50,779 bases of DNA from Clostridiales bacterium. Its GTDB lineage: Bacteria; Bacillota; Clostridia; Christensenellales; Aristaeellaceae. The DNA lies in assembly GCA_015056305.1 (NCBI GenBank), contig SVGO01000006.1:1-50779 (forward strand), in the 5' to 3' direction. Below, piece after piece: positions 25,632-35,724 of this stretch (positions are counted from its first letter, which is position 1; every line of letters starts with the position of its first letter). The notes under the pieces were generated by a model. It did not search any database and was not told the origin of the DNA. It was given only the letters and a program-made list of their open reading frames with translations. A program made the position numbers and the translations under genes.

Positions 25632-27080
25632 TTATGTCAGCAGATGCTCGCTGAATACGAGCGTGAAGCAGGTTCCCTCGCCCGGCCTGCTGCTGCAGGT
25701 CATCTCGATATCATGGCGCAGGGCGATCTCACGGGCAATCGGCAGGCCCAGGCCCGTGCCGCCGCGGTTGACGCCGGAGTGCTTGTGGAAATAGCGGTCA
25801 AAAATATGCTCAAGCGCTTCCTCATCGATGCCGCATCCATGATCGATGACGGACACCTCGCAGGCGCCATGCTTTCTCCTGACGGCAATCTGCACGGCCC
25901 CGCCTTCCCCGGAAAACTTGATCGCGTTGTCCAGCAGGATGATCATCAGCTGGCGCAGTCTGCCGTAATCGCCCAGAACAGCAAACGGCGCTGCCTCATC
26001 CAGCCGGATCTCGATCCGCTTTTCCTCTGCCTTCTGGCGCATGAAGCGAACCGTATCCGCAAGTACATCCATGAGATTGATGATCTCCATCTCGATTTTG
26101 AACTGCGTATTCTGCAGGCGGGTCAGCTCCAGCAGATCGTTCACCAGCCGCTGCAGATGATGGGCGTCTGCATGCAGCTGATCATAGTACTGCCGCCTCT
26201 GCGCCGGATCTTCGATGATGCCCTCGCGCAGCAGCTCGATGGACCCCCTGAGCACGGAGATCGGCGTGCGCAGCTCATGCGAGATATCGGAGAAGAAGTC
26301 CTGGCGCAGCTGCTCAAAATGGCTGCGTTCCTTTTCTGCCTCGTCCAGCTTCTTAGCCAGCATGTCGATCTGCGCGGCAAGCACGCCGATTTCATCGTTT
26401 TGCACGACACGGGTTTTCACGCTGTAATCGCCGCGCGCCATCTGCGTCGCCGCGTCCATCATCCGATGCAGCGGCGTCACAAAGCGGCGCGAAAGAAAGA
26501 AGGACGCAGCGATGGCGATCACCAGGGCAATGGCCAGACAGGCGGTGAGCAGATAGAAGGCGTCCTGCAGCGTATGGCTGATATTGTTGATATTCGCGCT
26601 GAGCACAAGCGCAAGCTGAACCCCGCCCGCTTCATCGAGAACGGGCACGCAGACGATCATGTCGCCCGCATGAAAAGGATTGAGCGAAAAACCGGCGCTG
26701 CTCATTTCGCCCGTCTCAAATACGCACATTGCGAGCGGCAGCACCTGCTGATCCAGCGGCTTTTCGGGCAGCTGCATCTCGCCGAGAACGACATGATTTC
26801 CCTGCGCGTCCAGCAGATACAGGTCGCTCATCGTCGCGTCGCCGATGAAACGCATATACGACTTGAATCCGCCGCCGCTGCAGCTGCCTTCATTGTAATT
26901 GGCTGTGAAATGCGCAATGGTATCCGCGATCGAAACCGCATGGGCGCACAGATCCCGCCGGGTGACGTCTGCCGTATGCCGGGCAAACATCGCAGAAAAC
27001 AGCACGCCCACCGTCAGCGCAAAGAGAATCAGCGCCAGCGCAAAATACTGCGTCAGCCTGCGCGCAATCTTATTCTTCAT
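25632..27080 (-). CDS. Sensor histidine kinase
   Basis: 482 residues: TM helix at about 12-34, an outer sensor segment with CSGGGFKSYMRF, a second TM near residue 180, HAMP, HisKA with FFSDISHELRTPISVLRG (His268), and HATPase_c with LLDNAIKFSGEGG and GGTGLGLPIAREI. The start at MKNKIARR overlaps the response-regulator stop by 11 bases, indicating translational coupling; GAGG lies nine bases upstream. It lies between the reductase and the TSCPD operon, so it probably senses redox state or an electron-acceptor substrate outside the cell. Confidence 0.92.
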   Translation of the reverse strand: MKNKIARRLTQYFALALILFALTVGVLFSAMFARHTADVTRRDLCAHAVSIADTIAHFTANYNEGSCSGGGFKSYMRFIGDATMSDLYLLDAQGNHVVLGEMQLPEKPLDQQVLPLAMCVFETGEMSSAGFSLNPFHAGDMIVCVPVLDEAGGVQLALVLSANINNISHTLQDAFYLLTACLAIALVIAIAASFFLSRRFVTPLHRMMDAATQMARGDYSVKTRVVQNDEIGVLAAQIDMLAKKLDEAEKERSHFEQLRQDFFSDISHELRTPISVLRGSIELLREGIIEDPAQRRQYYDQLHADAHHLQRLVNDLLELTRLQNTQFKIEMEIINLMDVLADTVRFMRQKAEEKRIEIRLDEAAPFAVLGDYGRLRQLMIILLDNAIKFSGEGGAVQIAVRRKHGACEVSVIDHGCGIDEEALEHIFDRYFHKHSGVNRGGTGLGLPIAREIALRHDIEMTCSSRPGEGTCFTLVFSEHLLT

Positions 27081-27771
27081 CCTCAATGACCTCGAATTTA
27101 TATCCCATGCCCCAGATGGTCCTGATCTGCCAGTGCGGATGGTCATAGGCGTCTAGCTTCACGCGCAGGCGCTTGACATGGCTGTCCACCGTCCGGCTGT
27201 CGCCGTAGTAATCGTATCCCCACAGAAGGCTCAGCAGCATTTCCCGGGAAAAGAGCTTGCCGCAGCTCTCGGCCAGCGTATAGAGGATCTCCAGCTCCTT
27301 CTTCGTGAGCGAAACAGGATGCCCGTCAATCGTCACCAGCGCATCGGCCATATGGATGGACAGATTATCAAAGACCAGCGGCGCATTGGCCGGGCTTTGC
27401 CCCGGCGCGCGCTCGATCCGCCTAAGGATCGCGCGGATGCGGGCCATCACCTCTTCGCCGGAAAACGGCTTGACGATGTAATCATCCGCGCCGATATCCA
27501 GCCCCATGACCCGCTCAAAATCCTCGCCGCGCGCGGTGATCATGATGATGGGGACATTGGATGTGCGCCTGATTTCCCTGCACAGGGCAAAGCCGTCCAT
27601 ATACGGCATCATCACGTCCAGCAGGATCACGGCAAACGTCTCCTTGTGAAAAAACTCCAGCGCCTGCCTGCCGTCATACGCTACGACGGGCTCAAAGCCA
27701 TGCCTTTTCACAAACTCGCTGATGATCTTCGTGATCTGCACATTGTCGTCCGCAATCAGAATTCTTTCCAT
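27070..27771 (-). CDS. OmpR/PhoB-family response regulator
   Basis: 233 residues. The receiver domain has the acidic pair near Asp8/Asp9, phosphoacceptor Asp52 in VILLDVMMPYMDG and the conserved Lys in DYIVKPFSG. The C-terminal winged helix reads LLSLLWGYDYYGDSRTVDSH and KLRVKLD. First gene of the RR-HK operon, divergent from the exported TSCPD operon. A minus-strand TATAAT (complement 27801-27806) precedes it. The direct repeats in the shared intergenic region suit binding by this class of regulator. Confidence 0.93.
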   Translation of the reverse strand: MERILIADDNVQITKIISEFVKRHGFEPVVAYDGRQALEFFHKETFAVILLDVMMPYMDGFALCREIRRTSNVPIIMITARGEDFERVMGLDIGADDYIVKPFSGEEVMARIRAILRRIERAPGQSPANAPLVFDNLSIHMADALVTIDGHPVSLTKKELEILYTLAESCGKLFSREMLLSLLWGYDYYGDSRTVDSHVKRLRVKLDAYDHPHWQIRTIWGMGYKFEVIEDEE

Positions 27772-27839
27772 ATCCGTCTCCCATACATAAGGATGTTTTG
27801 ATTATAACATAGCCGTTTAAAAAGCCATACAAAAGGGCG

Positions 27840-27860
27840 GAAAAAGACAAGAAAAAGTCA
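27840..27860. promoter_or_regulatory. Candidate response-regulator binding direct repeat
   Basis: GAAAAAGACAA immediately followed by GAAAAAGTCA: two half sites 11 bases apart, the spacing typical of OmpR/PhoB regulators. They lie between the divergent two-component and TSCPD genes. Nothing else is clear in the 197-base gap. Confidence 0.45.
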
Positions 27861-27968
27861 CAATTACTTGTTATTCTCTTAACAAAGGTACGCCCAGCAG
27901 GCGTTTTTCCTGTTTTAGGGCTTCCTGATGACAAAAGTCTGAACCGAAATGTATGGAGGAGATTGACA

Positions 27969-28475
27969 ATGATGGAAAACACTACCCGCCGCGACTTCCT
28001 CAGGAACACCCTGAAGCTCGGCGCCGGCATGGCCGCGCTGTCCGCGCTGTCCCCGGTGATGGCCATTGCTGAAGAAGAGGAGAAGGTTCCCTTCGCCTGG
28101 AAGCCGAACGCTGCTCCCTGCAAGCTGATCGAAGAGCTCGAGCCGGCCGCTGAGGGCGTGCGCAGCTTCAAGTTCAACACCGACGGCCGCTCCTGCTCCA
28201 AGAGCGTGACCTTTGATATCGTCGGCAAGGAAGAGTACGTCAAGAACATCAAGTACGAAGGCGGCTGCAACGGCGGCACCCAGGGCATCGGCGCGATGTG
28301 CGAAGGCCGTCCGGCTTCCGAAGTGATGCCGATCATGATGGGCATCGTCTGCCGCAACAAGGCTTCCGGTTCTTCCTGCGCGCATCAGCTCGCCCTGGGC
28401 CTGCAGCAGGCTCTGATGATCGTTCGCGGCACTCCCTGCCCGGGCTGCGAAGCCGGCACCTGCGCGAACGCGTAA
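27969..28475 (+). CDS. Tat-exported TSCPD-domain cysteine-rich protein
   Basis: 168 residues. The N-terminus TTRRDFLRNTLKLGAGMAAL is a twin-arginine signal. The mature part is a TSCPD (TIGR03905-like) domain: GRSCSKSVTFDIV, IKYEGGCNGGTQGIGAMC, GIVCRN, SSCAHQLALGL. The four family cysteines correspond to C76, C100, C128 and C137, with extra C51, C111, C157, C160 and C165, the last three in a GTPCPGC...C tail. Usual TSCPD proteins are small and cytosolic, or a C-terminal domain of B12-dependent ribonucleotide reductase. Tat export implies folding around a cofactor or metal in the cytoplasm. GGAGGA lies eight bases before ATG. Function unknown. Confidence 0.85.
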   Translation: MMENTTRRDFLRNTLKLGAGMAALSALSPVMAIAEEEEKVPFAWKPNAAPCKLIEELEPAAEGVRSFKFNTDGRSCSKSVTFDIVGKEEYVKNIKYEGGCNGGTQGIGAMCEGRPASEVMPIMMGIVCRNKASGSSCAHQLALGLQQALMIVRGTPCPGCEAGTCANA

Positions 28476-28538
28476 GTAATTCCCCTGATTGCCATATAAC
28501 CGTAAGCAAATCAATACGAAATAAGGAGATTTACTGAT

Positions 28539-29252
28539 ATGTCTAAGAAGATTATGAGCATCGTGCTGGCGCTGGTGCTGGTTCTGTTCTCCGCTGTGGC
28601 TTTTGCGGATACCTTCGAGGGTATCGGCGAGGGCTTCAAGCCCCTGCAGGTGAAGGTTGACGTCACCGACGGCAAGATCACCGCCATCGACATGATCGTC
28701 AACGACGAGACCCCGGAAATCGGCGGCGTCGCCATCGAGACCCTGACCAAGCAGATCATCGAAGGCCAGACCCTGGCTGTGGATACCATTTCCCAGGCGA
28801 CCTACACCTCCGTCGGCTTCACCGCCGCCGTGGCTGACGCCGTGACCAAGGCCGGTCTGGATCCGGCTGCCATGGGCTGGGAAGACAAGTCCGTCGTCAT
28901 CCTGCCGGCCTGCATGCGCATCAAGGAAAAGCTCCTGAAGAACAACTTCCACTACTTCAACTACACCACCGCCAATGTCTGCTCCGAGTACATCGCCTTT
29001 GCGATCTATGAGCCGGACATGACCGTTTGGGACGTGCGCGTTTATGGCGGCTGCCACGGCACTGCCGATGCGTTCGGCGCGCTGTGCAAGGGTCTGACCG
29101 TTGACGAGTGCATCGAGCGTCTGGGCGGCATCCAGTGCTCCGGCAGCGCCACCGGCGTGGACTCCTGCCCGGATCAGGTTGCTCAGGCTCTGGCCGCTGC
29201 CAAGGGCATGATCACCGGCACCCTGTGCGACGGCTGCACTGTCGTTCACTAA
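28539..29252 (+). CDS. Exported FMN_bind-TSCPD fusion protein
   Basis: 237 residues: Sec signal peptide (1-23), FMN_bind-like domain (about 24-105) and a TSCPD-like domain (about 140-233). The expected flavinylation motif is degenerate, DTISQAT (Asp82-Thr88), with Gln where Gly is normal. The TSCPD part keeps C148, C172, C200 and C210 (VYGGCHGTADAFGALC, TGVDSCPDQVAQAL) and ends GTLCDGC, like the Tat partner. It begins 63 bases after the Tat gene with AAGGAG, in the same operon. I infer that the two exported proteins work together in thiol, metal or flavin redox chemistry; no described function is known to me. Confidence 0.85.
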   Translation: MSKKIMSIVLALVLVLFSAVAFADTFEGIGEGFKPLQVKVDVTDGKITAIDMIVNDETPEIGGVAIETLTKQIIEGQTLAVDTISQATYTSVGFTAAVADAVTKAGLDPAAMGWEDKSVVILPACMRIKEKLLKNNFHYFNYTTANVCSEYIAFAIYEPDMTVWDVRVYGGCHGTADAFGALCKGLTVDECIERLGGIQCSGSATGVDSCPDQVAQALAAAKGMITGTLCDGCTVVH

Positions 29253-29311
29253 TCATCGCCTCTCCTCATGCTGTCCGGAGCAAGCGGACAGCAGCTTTCT
29301 CACAAAGGAAG

Positions 29312-29342
29312 ATGCCGGGCTTATGCCCGGCATTTTCTTTTT
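29312..29342 (+). terminator. Terminator of the TSCPD operon
   Basis: ATGCCGGGC / GCCCGGCAT with a TTAT loop and TTTCTTTTT. A further hairpin, CTGTCCG...CGGACAG, lies just before it at about 29270-29290. Confidence 0.88.
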
Positions 29343-29348
29343 GTCATA

Positions 29349-29384
29349 CAAAAATCCCCTGAAGGTTTGCCCTTCAGGGGATTG
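29349..29384 (-). terminator. Terminator of the TauE/SafE gene
   Basis: ATCCCCTGAAGG / CCTTCAGGGGAT around a short loop; the minus strand ends in TTTTTG. Confidence 0.82.
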
Positions 29385-29421
29385 AATATTGGATTGGATA
29401 TGATTCCCACTCGCAATTTCT

Positions 29422-30201
29422 TTACATCCACTTGATCGCATTGTAGCAGCAGATCAGGAAAATCACGACGAGCAGACCGGAAAACAGCTTGTCCGTCGTT
29501 TCGGCAGACAGCTTTCTGTGCAGCTTCGCGGAGACAAAGCCGCCGATTGCGCCCGCGGCGACCATCGCCAGCAGGACAGGCACCTCAAACGCAGGCACGC
29601 TGCCCGTCGCAAGGCTTACGATCAGGCTCATGACCTGGCTCATCAGGATGATCAGGATGGAATTGACCGCCGCCTGCTTGGTGCCCATGGAGAAGAAATA
29701 ATACAGCACCGCCAGATTCATCGGGCCGCCGCCGATGCCCAGGAACGACGAGCACATGCCCAGCAGCAGGCCGATCACCACGGCGACAGACGCGCTGTGC
29801 ACGTCCTTGGTGCGGATGCGCGCCTTGTTGCGGACGTAGGCCAGCGTGCCCAGCACCATCAGGCCCAGCACGATCGCCTGAATCATGCCCACCAGCTGAT
29901 CCGCGCCCACAGCCTGCTTGATCATTTCAAACAGGCGCTTGCCCAGCACGCCGCCCACAGCCGCGCCCAGGCCCAGCGGAATGCTGCGCTTTGCATCCAG
30001 CTCCTTGGTCTTGCGGTTCTTGTATACCGAGATCAGCGACATGGCCAGCACGGTCAGTCCCGAAAGGAACGACACCGTCGATACGCTCATGATGCCCGTT
30101 GCATCCAGCAGCGGCTTGATCACCACGCCGCCGCCAATGCCGCAGATACCGCCGATCGTGCTCGCGCAAAGGCACACAACAAACACAAACAGAATCATCA
30201 T
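29422..30201 (-). CDS. TauE/SafE family anion permease (sulfite-exporter-like)
   Basis: 259 residues with about eight hydrophobic helices and the duplicated glycine-rich motifs GGICGIGGGVVIKPLLD and SSFLGIGGGPMNLAVLYYF that define TauE/SafE. Members move sulfite, sulfoacetate or other organic anions. GGAGG is seven to eight bases before ATG. It faces the TSCPD operon tail to tail and is divergent from a broken sulfatase-maturase gene. A sulfur-related role would fit both neighbours but is only context. Confidence 0.88.
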   Translation of the reverse strand: MMILFVFVVCLCASTIGGICGIGGGVVIKPLLDATGIMSVSTVSFLSGLTVLAMSLISVYKNRKTKELDAKRSIPLGLGAAVGGVLGKRLFEMIKQAVGADQLVGMIQAIVLGLMVLGTLAYVRNKARIRTKDVHSASVAVVIGLLLGMCSSFLGIGGGPMNLAVLYYFFSMGTKQAAVNSILIILMSQVMSLIVSLATGSVPAFEVPVLLAMVAAGAIGGFVSAKLHRKLSAETTDKLFSGLLVVIFLICCYNAIKWM

Positions 30202-30233
30202 TTTTGATTTCCTCCGTACCTTCCGATGCAGGC

Positions 30234-30262
30234 TTTATCTCCTGCTGCGAATATGCTATAAT
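30234..30262 (+). promoter_or_regulatory. Promoter of the broken radical SAM gene, now reading toward eno
   Basis: TTTATC (30234-30239), 17-base spacer, TATAAT (30257-30262), 38 bases before the ATG at 30301. No terminator is visible between it and eno. Confidence 0.65.
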
Positions 30263-30300
30263 AGGATTATACTACGCTTTCTGCCAAAGGAGAAGACGCT

Positions 30301-31750
<1,450 letters not shown>

Positions 31751-31799
31751 CAGAGAAAAAGATCTGCAATAGCACAGCATTTGTAAGGGAGAGATTGAT

Positions 31800-32213
31800 A
31801 TGTGGATGATTCTGGCAATTCTTTCCGCAGTGTTTGCAGCGCTTACCTCGATCCTTGCAAAAATCGGTATTGACGGCGTCAATTCCAATCTTGCTACCGC
31901 GATCAGAACCATGGTTGTTCTCATCATGGCGTGGGGAATGGTATTTCTAACCGGCGCTCAAAAGGGGATCGGGGCGATCGGCACCAAAAGCTGGATTTTT
32001 CTGATTCTTTCCGGCCTGGCAACCGGCGCTTCATGGCTGTTCTATTACCGTGCCCTGCAGCTGGGCGATGCTTCCAAGGTTGTACCTATTGATAAGATGA
32101 GCGTCGTCATCACCCTGATTCTGGCATTTGTTCTTCTTCATGAACGTGTTACTGCAAAGTCGGTTATCGGATGCATTCTCATTACCGCCGGAACCTTGTT
32201 CATGGTCCTGTAA
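31800..32213 (+). CDS. Half-size EamA/DMT family transporter
   Basis: 137 residues, one five-helix EamA unit (ILAILSAVFAALTSILAKIG at the start, VLLHERVTAKSVIGCILITA near the end). Single-domain members work as dimers, while common DMT exporters have two fused units. Substrate unknown. It starts 49 bases after eno with GGGAGA upstream and is likely cotranscribed. The left 127-bp direct repeat begins 40 bases after its stop. Confidence 0.85.
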   Translation: MWMILAILSAVFAALTSILAKIGIDGVNSNLATAIRTMVVLIMAWGMVFLTGAQKGIGAIGTKSWIFLILSGLATGASWLFYYRALQLGDASKVVPIDKMSVVITLILAFVLLHERVTAKSVIGCILITAGTLFMVL

Positions 32214-32253
32214 GCAAAAGTGTCATCATGCTCCAGCGCTGGGACTGCCCTAA

Positions 32254-32380
32254 TTAGATTTTTGCTCTATGCCATACAAAAAGACCTTGAGGGATTGCTC
32301 CTTCAAGGTCTTCATTGTTTGATTGTGATTGAGGATCAGTCACTTTGCCTCATAGAGGATCTAAGAGGTTGCCCCGGAAC
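32254..32380. repeat. 127-bp direct repeat, left copy (DR-L), with terminator hairpin
   Basis: Nearly identical to 47768-47894; I count three mismatches over 127 bases, aligned from TTAGATTTT to the final AC. It contains the stem AAGACCTTGAGGGA / TCCTTCAAGGTCTT, useful as a terminator for EamA. The pair brackets the AT-rich minus-strand gene block. Confidence 0.93.
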
Positions 32381-32424
32381 ATGGAGCAAAACCTTGTATA
32401 TATCCATATTGATCGCTGTTCTCA

Positions 32425-32943
32425 CTATCCGTCAGAAGATTTGCAGATAAACTGCTCCTGCCAGCTCTCGATATTCATCGACTTCCCATTTCTGAATGTT
32501 CCGATTATCCTCCAGCGGAATATCTCCACATCTGTGCAGCCGAAAAACGCCGACCCACTCACCTTCGTTCTTTCGGGAATCAATATTCTTCTCAGTTCTC
32601 CGCAGTTTTCAAAGGCATTTGCACGAATCATATTCAGCTTCTCATTCAGCCTTACATTGTAAAGTTGTGCACACTCTGCAAATGCCTGCTTTCCGATGAC
32701 CCTCATCGAATCGGGCATAATCACATTGCGGATTACCCGGTTGCCGTAGAACGCTTTCTCGCCAATGCGCGTCACCGGGTATCCATCCAGACTTTCTGGA
32801 ATTATCACATTGCTGTCCTTGCCTTCATAGCCCATGATTTCGGATTCTGAAGGTTCCATTGTCTTTAGGTCATCCAAAATCCTGTACCAATAGTCCCCCT
32901 CACAGCAGTACATCTCTTCTTTCCTGCACAGATTCATATACAT
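32425..32943 (-). CDS. BspA-type leucine-rich repeat protein 1
   Basis: 172 residues (start possibly at the internal Met of MYCCEGDYW). The repeats follow the LRR_5/TpLRR pattern: TRIGEKAFYGNRVIRNVIMP, RVIGKQAFAECAQLYNVRL, NMIRANAFENCGELRRILIP. Such repeats form a solenoid used for protein binding. There is no signal peptide, so this one is probably cytosolic. Last gene of the minus-strand block, next to DR-L. Two larger relatives lie at 35.1 and 35.7 kb. Confidence 0.82.
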   Translation of the reverse strand: MYMNLCRKEEMYCCEGDYWYRILDDLKTMEPSESEIMGYEGKDSNVIIPESLDGYPVTRIGEKAFYGNRVIRNVIMPDSMRVIGKQAFAECAQLYNVRLNEKLNMIRANAFENCGELRRILIPERTKVSGSAFFGCTDVEIFRWRIIGTFRNGKSMNIESWQEQFICKSSDG

Positions 32944-33181
32944 CCCTCCTTATATGCGCTGCCTTCTATGATGCAGCGGTGCCGGATCGATCCACAACAG
33001 TTCATCAAACGCTTTCGTACGCGACTGGCGTCCGTCATCGATCCGCCTATACTCTGATTCAGAAAATCTACCACATACGCACTCTTCGTTTAATTTCTTA
33101 ACACCCATCGAAACTCTATCTCTTCATGCTCTGCCATACGGCATGCCAGTCATCTATGTCATTTTTCGGTACTTCGGGCGC

Positions 33182-34963
33182 TCATTTGTCCCTTCCGTTC
33201 CTCGCGAGGGCAAAAGCCAGCGCAGGATAGCCGATCATATTCGCAGCGCAGTTTACAGCATTAAGCAACCTACTACAGCCAGCCCAGCTTTGCCTGAACA
33301 AGTGACGCTTTCTCTTTTCTTTCTTCATCTCTGCCGTGTTGGCCAGAAGGAACGCCCTACAGCAAAGCAGCAGCTGATCATCCTTGTCTTTGCCGTCTTC
33401 TTCATGCAGACAGATATGCGCCGCATCCAGGATGAACGTGTGAATCAATCCATCATCATATGCGTCCGTCAAAGACATGCTCCCAATCGCGCTCATGAAT
33501 CTGCGGCGGATATACGTCGCTGCTGCCCAGCATACCGAATTCAGATCGCGGCCGGTGCTGTCCTCTTCGAATAAAAACGGAAAATTGGAAAAGACCAGGG
33601 GATCTCGACGGATTTCCTGCCTGACGCAGGCAGCCAGATTGCGGGCCGCCTCGTTCACGAGGCGATTCACACCCATGGCATAGATCCGCAGACTGCCTTC
33701 GACGCCGGCACGAACGCAGAGCAAACAGCACAGATCACGCAGCGCTTTTCTCCGTTGCAGATTCAAAAAGAACACCCGCAGCCATACATAGATCCAAGCC
33801 AAAGAATAACCGAACGTTTTGATAAAGCGCTTTCTGTCTGCAAACGAGACAAAAATACTTTCAAAATCCTTCCAGTGGATATACTGATCCGGAAATTCGC
33901 GCGCCATTTTGTAGTTCCGCTGTCCCCGGCGAATCATGCGTACGACGTTTCTTCCGCTCCGTCCGCCAGTCATCCGATCGACCAAATCCACCAGACTGTC
34001 GACGTCCAGCTCATCCTCCTTTACGCAGCAATCATACGCTTCATGAACAAACGTACTGCATATGCTGCGATACTTCTTTCGATCAAATTCGATACTGACG
34101 ACACCATGATTACCGTCGGCAGCCAGCCAGACCAGAATGCTATGGCCGAAAGCAGAACTCAGCGCAAGCTGACTGATAAGGGTTCCCTGAATAGTCATCT
34201 TCTCGATCAGCTCATGACGTTCTTCCCGGTCATATTCATACAGAGTAATGACGCCATCGCTACCGGCGACAGCGGCTGTGCTGTTCTCTCGGGAGAGCGC
34301 AATGGCCGTCGCCCCTTCTTCCCGGAGCATCTGCCATGTGTTTCCAAAGTCGGGCGAGAAGAATACGCTTCCCCGGGCGCCCATCGCAAGTGTGCCGTCG
34401 TGAGAGGACTGAAGATCAACCATCATCTCGCCTTCCTTGGGCACGCTTGGAAAATGCAGAATACGAAGAAAATCGATTCTCCGGTCATATGTCAGCGCCG
34501 TCTCTTCGTTTGCAGCCATGATATACTTGCCCGCATGGCAGCGCATGCGCGACGTCTGCTGAATCAGCAGATTTCCATCAGCACCGACGCCAATCCCATT
34601 TTCCCGATGAATGACGCCAGGGCTCGTTATTCCTGCTGTATGCACCCGGTTGATCTTTGTACAGGAATACATATTATAATCATATACATGCGAACATAAT
34701 CCGTCCCAGACTGCCGCTTCATGCCGGGCCGCGCGAACCGAGCGCAGATAAAGAACAAATCTGCCAAGTTGATCTGTGATACAGTCCAGCGTTCCTCCGG
34801 CGGGAATGCCATAAACAAACGGTGTTTCACTGATATAAAGCTTCAGATTCTGTCCGGTTTTGTTGCGATAACGGGTATACACCATCTCAACGGCAGAAGT
34901 ATTGCAGCAAAGAACGAGATGCACATGCGTATCAATGACAATCTCATTCAAGTTATTTACCAA
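33182..34963 (-). CDS. Unknown 593-residue protein with a propeller-like segment
   Basis: I start at TTG (34963), eight bases after AAAGGAGG, rather than the track's unsupported ATG at 35065. Residues about 180-290 look like beta-propeller blades (GSVFFSPDFGNTWQMLREE, TAAVAGSDGVITLYEYD), similar to BNR/YCF48-type repeats. The C-terminal 250 residues are helical and basic (MIRRGQRNYKMAREF, RKRHLFRQSWAGCSR). No signal peptide or clear transmembrane helix. No family recognised. Sits between LRR genes in the island; perhaps a scaffold or sensor. Confidence 0.72.
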   Translation of the reverse strand: MVNNLNEIVIDTHVHLVLCCNTSAVEMVYTRYRNKTGQNLKLYISETPFVYGIPAGGTLDCITDQLGRFVLYLRSVRAARHEAAVWDGLCSHVYDYNMYSCTKINRVHTAGITSPGVIHRENGIGVGADGNLLIQQTSRMRCHAGKYIMAANEETALTYDRRIDFLRILHFPSVPKEGEMMVDLQSSHDGTLAMGARGSVFFSPDFGNTWQMLREEGATAIALSRENSTAAVAGSDGVITLYEYDREERHELIEKMTIQGTLISQLALSSAFGHSILVWLAADGNHGVVSIEFDRKKYRSICSTFVHEAYDCCVKEDELDVDSLVDLVDRMTGGRSGRNVVRMIRRGQRNYKMAREFPDQYIHWKDFESIFVSFADRKRFIKTFGYSLAWIYVWLRVFFLNLQRRKALRDLCCLLCVRAGVEGSLRIYAMGVNRLVNEAARNLAACVRQEIRRDPLVFSNFPFLFEEDSTGRDLNSVCWAAATYIRRRFMSAIGSMSLTDAYDDGLIHTFILDAAHICLHEEDGKDKDDQLLLCCRAFLLANTAEMKKEKRKRHLFRQSWAGCSRLLNAVNCAANMIGYPALAFALARNGRDK

Positions 34964-35021
34964 ATTGCTCGCCTCCTTTGTTTTGCAGCGTTTGGGCACG
35001 ATATTTCTTGAAAAAAACTGC

Positions 35022-35061
35022 GTGCCGCCGGCAGCCGGAAAAGCCCGGCAGCCGGCAGCAC
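35022..35061 (-). terminator. Terminator-like hairpin after LRR gene 2
   Basis: A long imperfect stem of GCCGGCAGCCGG type with an AAAAG loop; the minus strand continues CAGTTTTTTT. Confidence 0.65.
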
Positions 35062-35127
35062 ACATAAAAGGGGGGCTGTTTATTGGGCCGCTTTACAGAT
35101 CATATCCGGCACGTTTCTTCTCTCTGA

Positions 35128-35589
35128 CTAATCCAGGCGAGTGCTCTCCGGACGGCCCCAGTCGATATTATATTGAATCGCGTAATTTTCAGCTTCGCTG
35201 TATTCATACACCAGCAGCCTGAGCTTCGCGCATTTATTAAACACATCCTTGCCAATGATCGTAACGCTCTGCGGAATGCGGATCTTGCTCAGATTCGGAC
35301 AGTCGGAAAATGCACGATCGCCGATAAAAATGACACTGCCGGGCATCTCCACCTGCTTAAGATTCTGGCATTCCTGGAAAGCTTCCTCATCGATCGCCGT
35401 CACAAAGGGCGGGATCACCACCTTGCTCATAATCCGATTCTGACGGAACGCACCCTTGCCGATACAGGTCACTTTCCATTCACCGATCATCTCCGGAATG
35501 CACACCTTTTCTTCATTGCCCCAGTACGCCGTTACCTTGACGCAGTCCTGACGAATATGCTCATTGTAAAAAATCTCGAACTGATACAT
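35128..35589 (-). CDS. BspA-type leucine-rich repeat protein 2
   Basis: 153 residues from ATG at 35589, preceded by AAGGAGGAG. LRR_5 repeats: TCIGKGAFRQNRIMSKVVIP, TAIDEEAFQECQNLKQVEMP, IFIGDRAFSDCPNLSKIRIP, TIIGKDVFNKC. No signal peptide or membrane anchor, so it is presumably cytosolic. Sister of the proteins at 32.4 and 35.7 kb. Confidence 0.83.
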   Translation of the reverse strand: MYQFEIFYNEHIRQDCVKVTAYWGNEEKVCIPEMIGEWKVTCIGKGAFRQNRIMSKVVIPPFVTAIDEEAFQECQNLKQVEMPGSVIFIGDRAFSDCPNLSKIRIPQSVTIIGKDVFNKCAKLRLLVYEYSEAENYAIQYNIDWGRPESTRLD

Positions 35590-35724
35590 GCCTGCTCCTC
35601 CTTGGTTTTTTCTGATGTTTTCTTTCAGATGCAGTATAAAATAATATGATGATTTGCTCTCCAAAGCTCAGCTAACCGTCCATCTCAGGCGGACAGCAGC
35701 TGCTTTTTGTCAAACCGGCAATCT

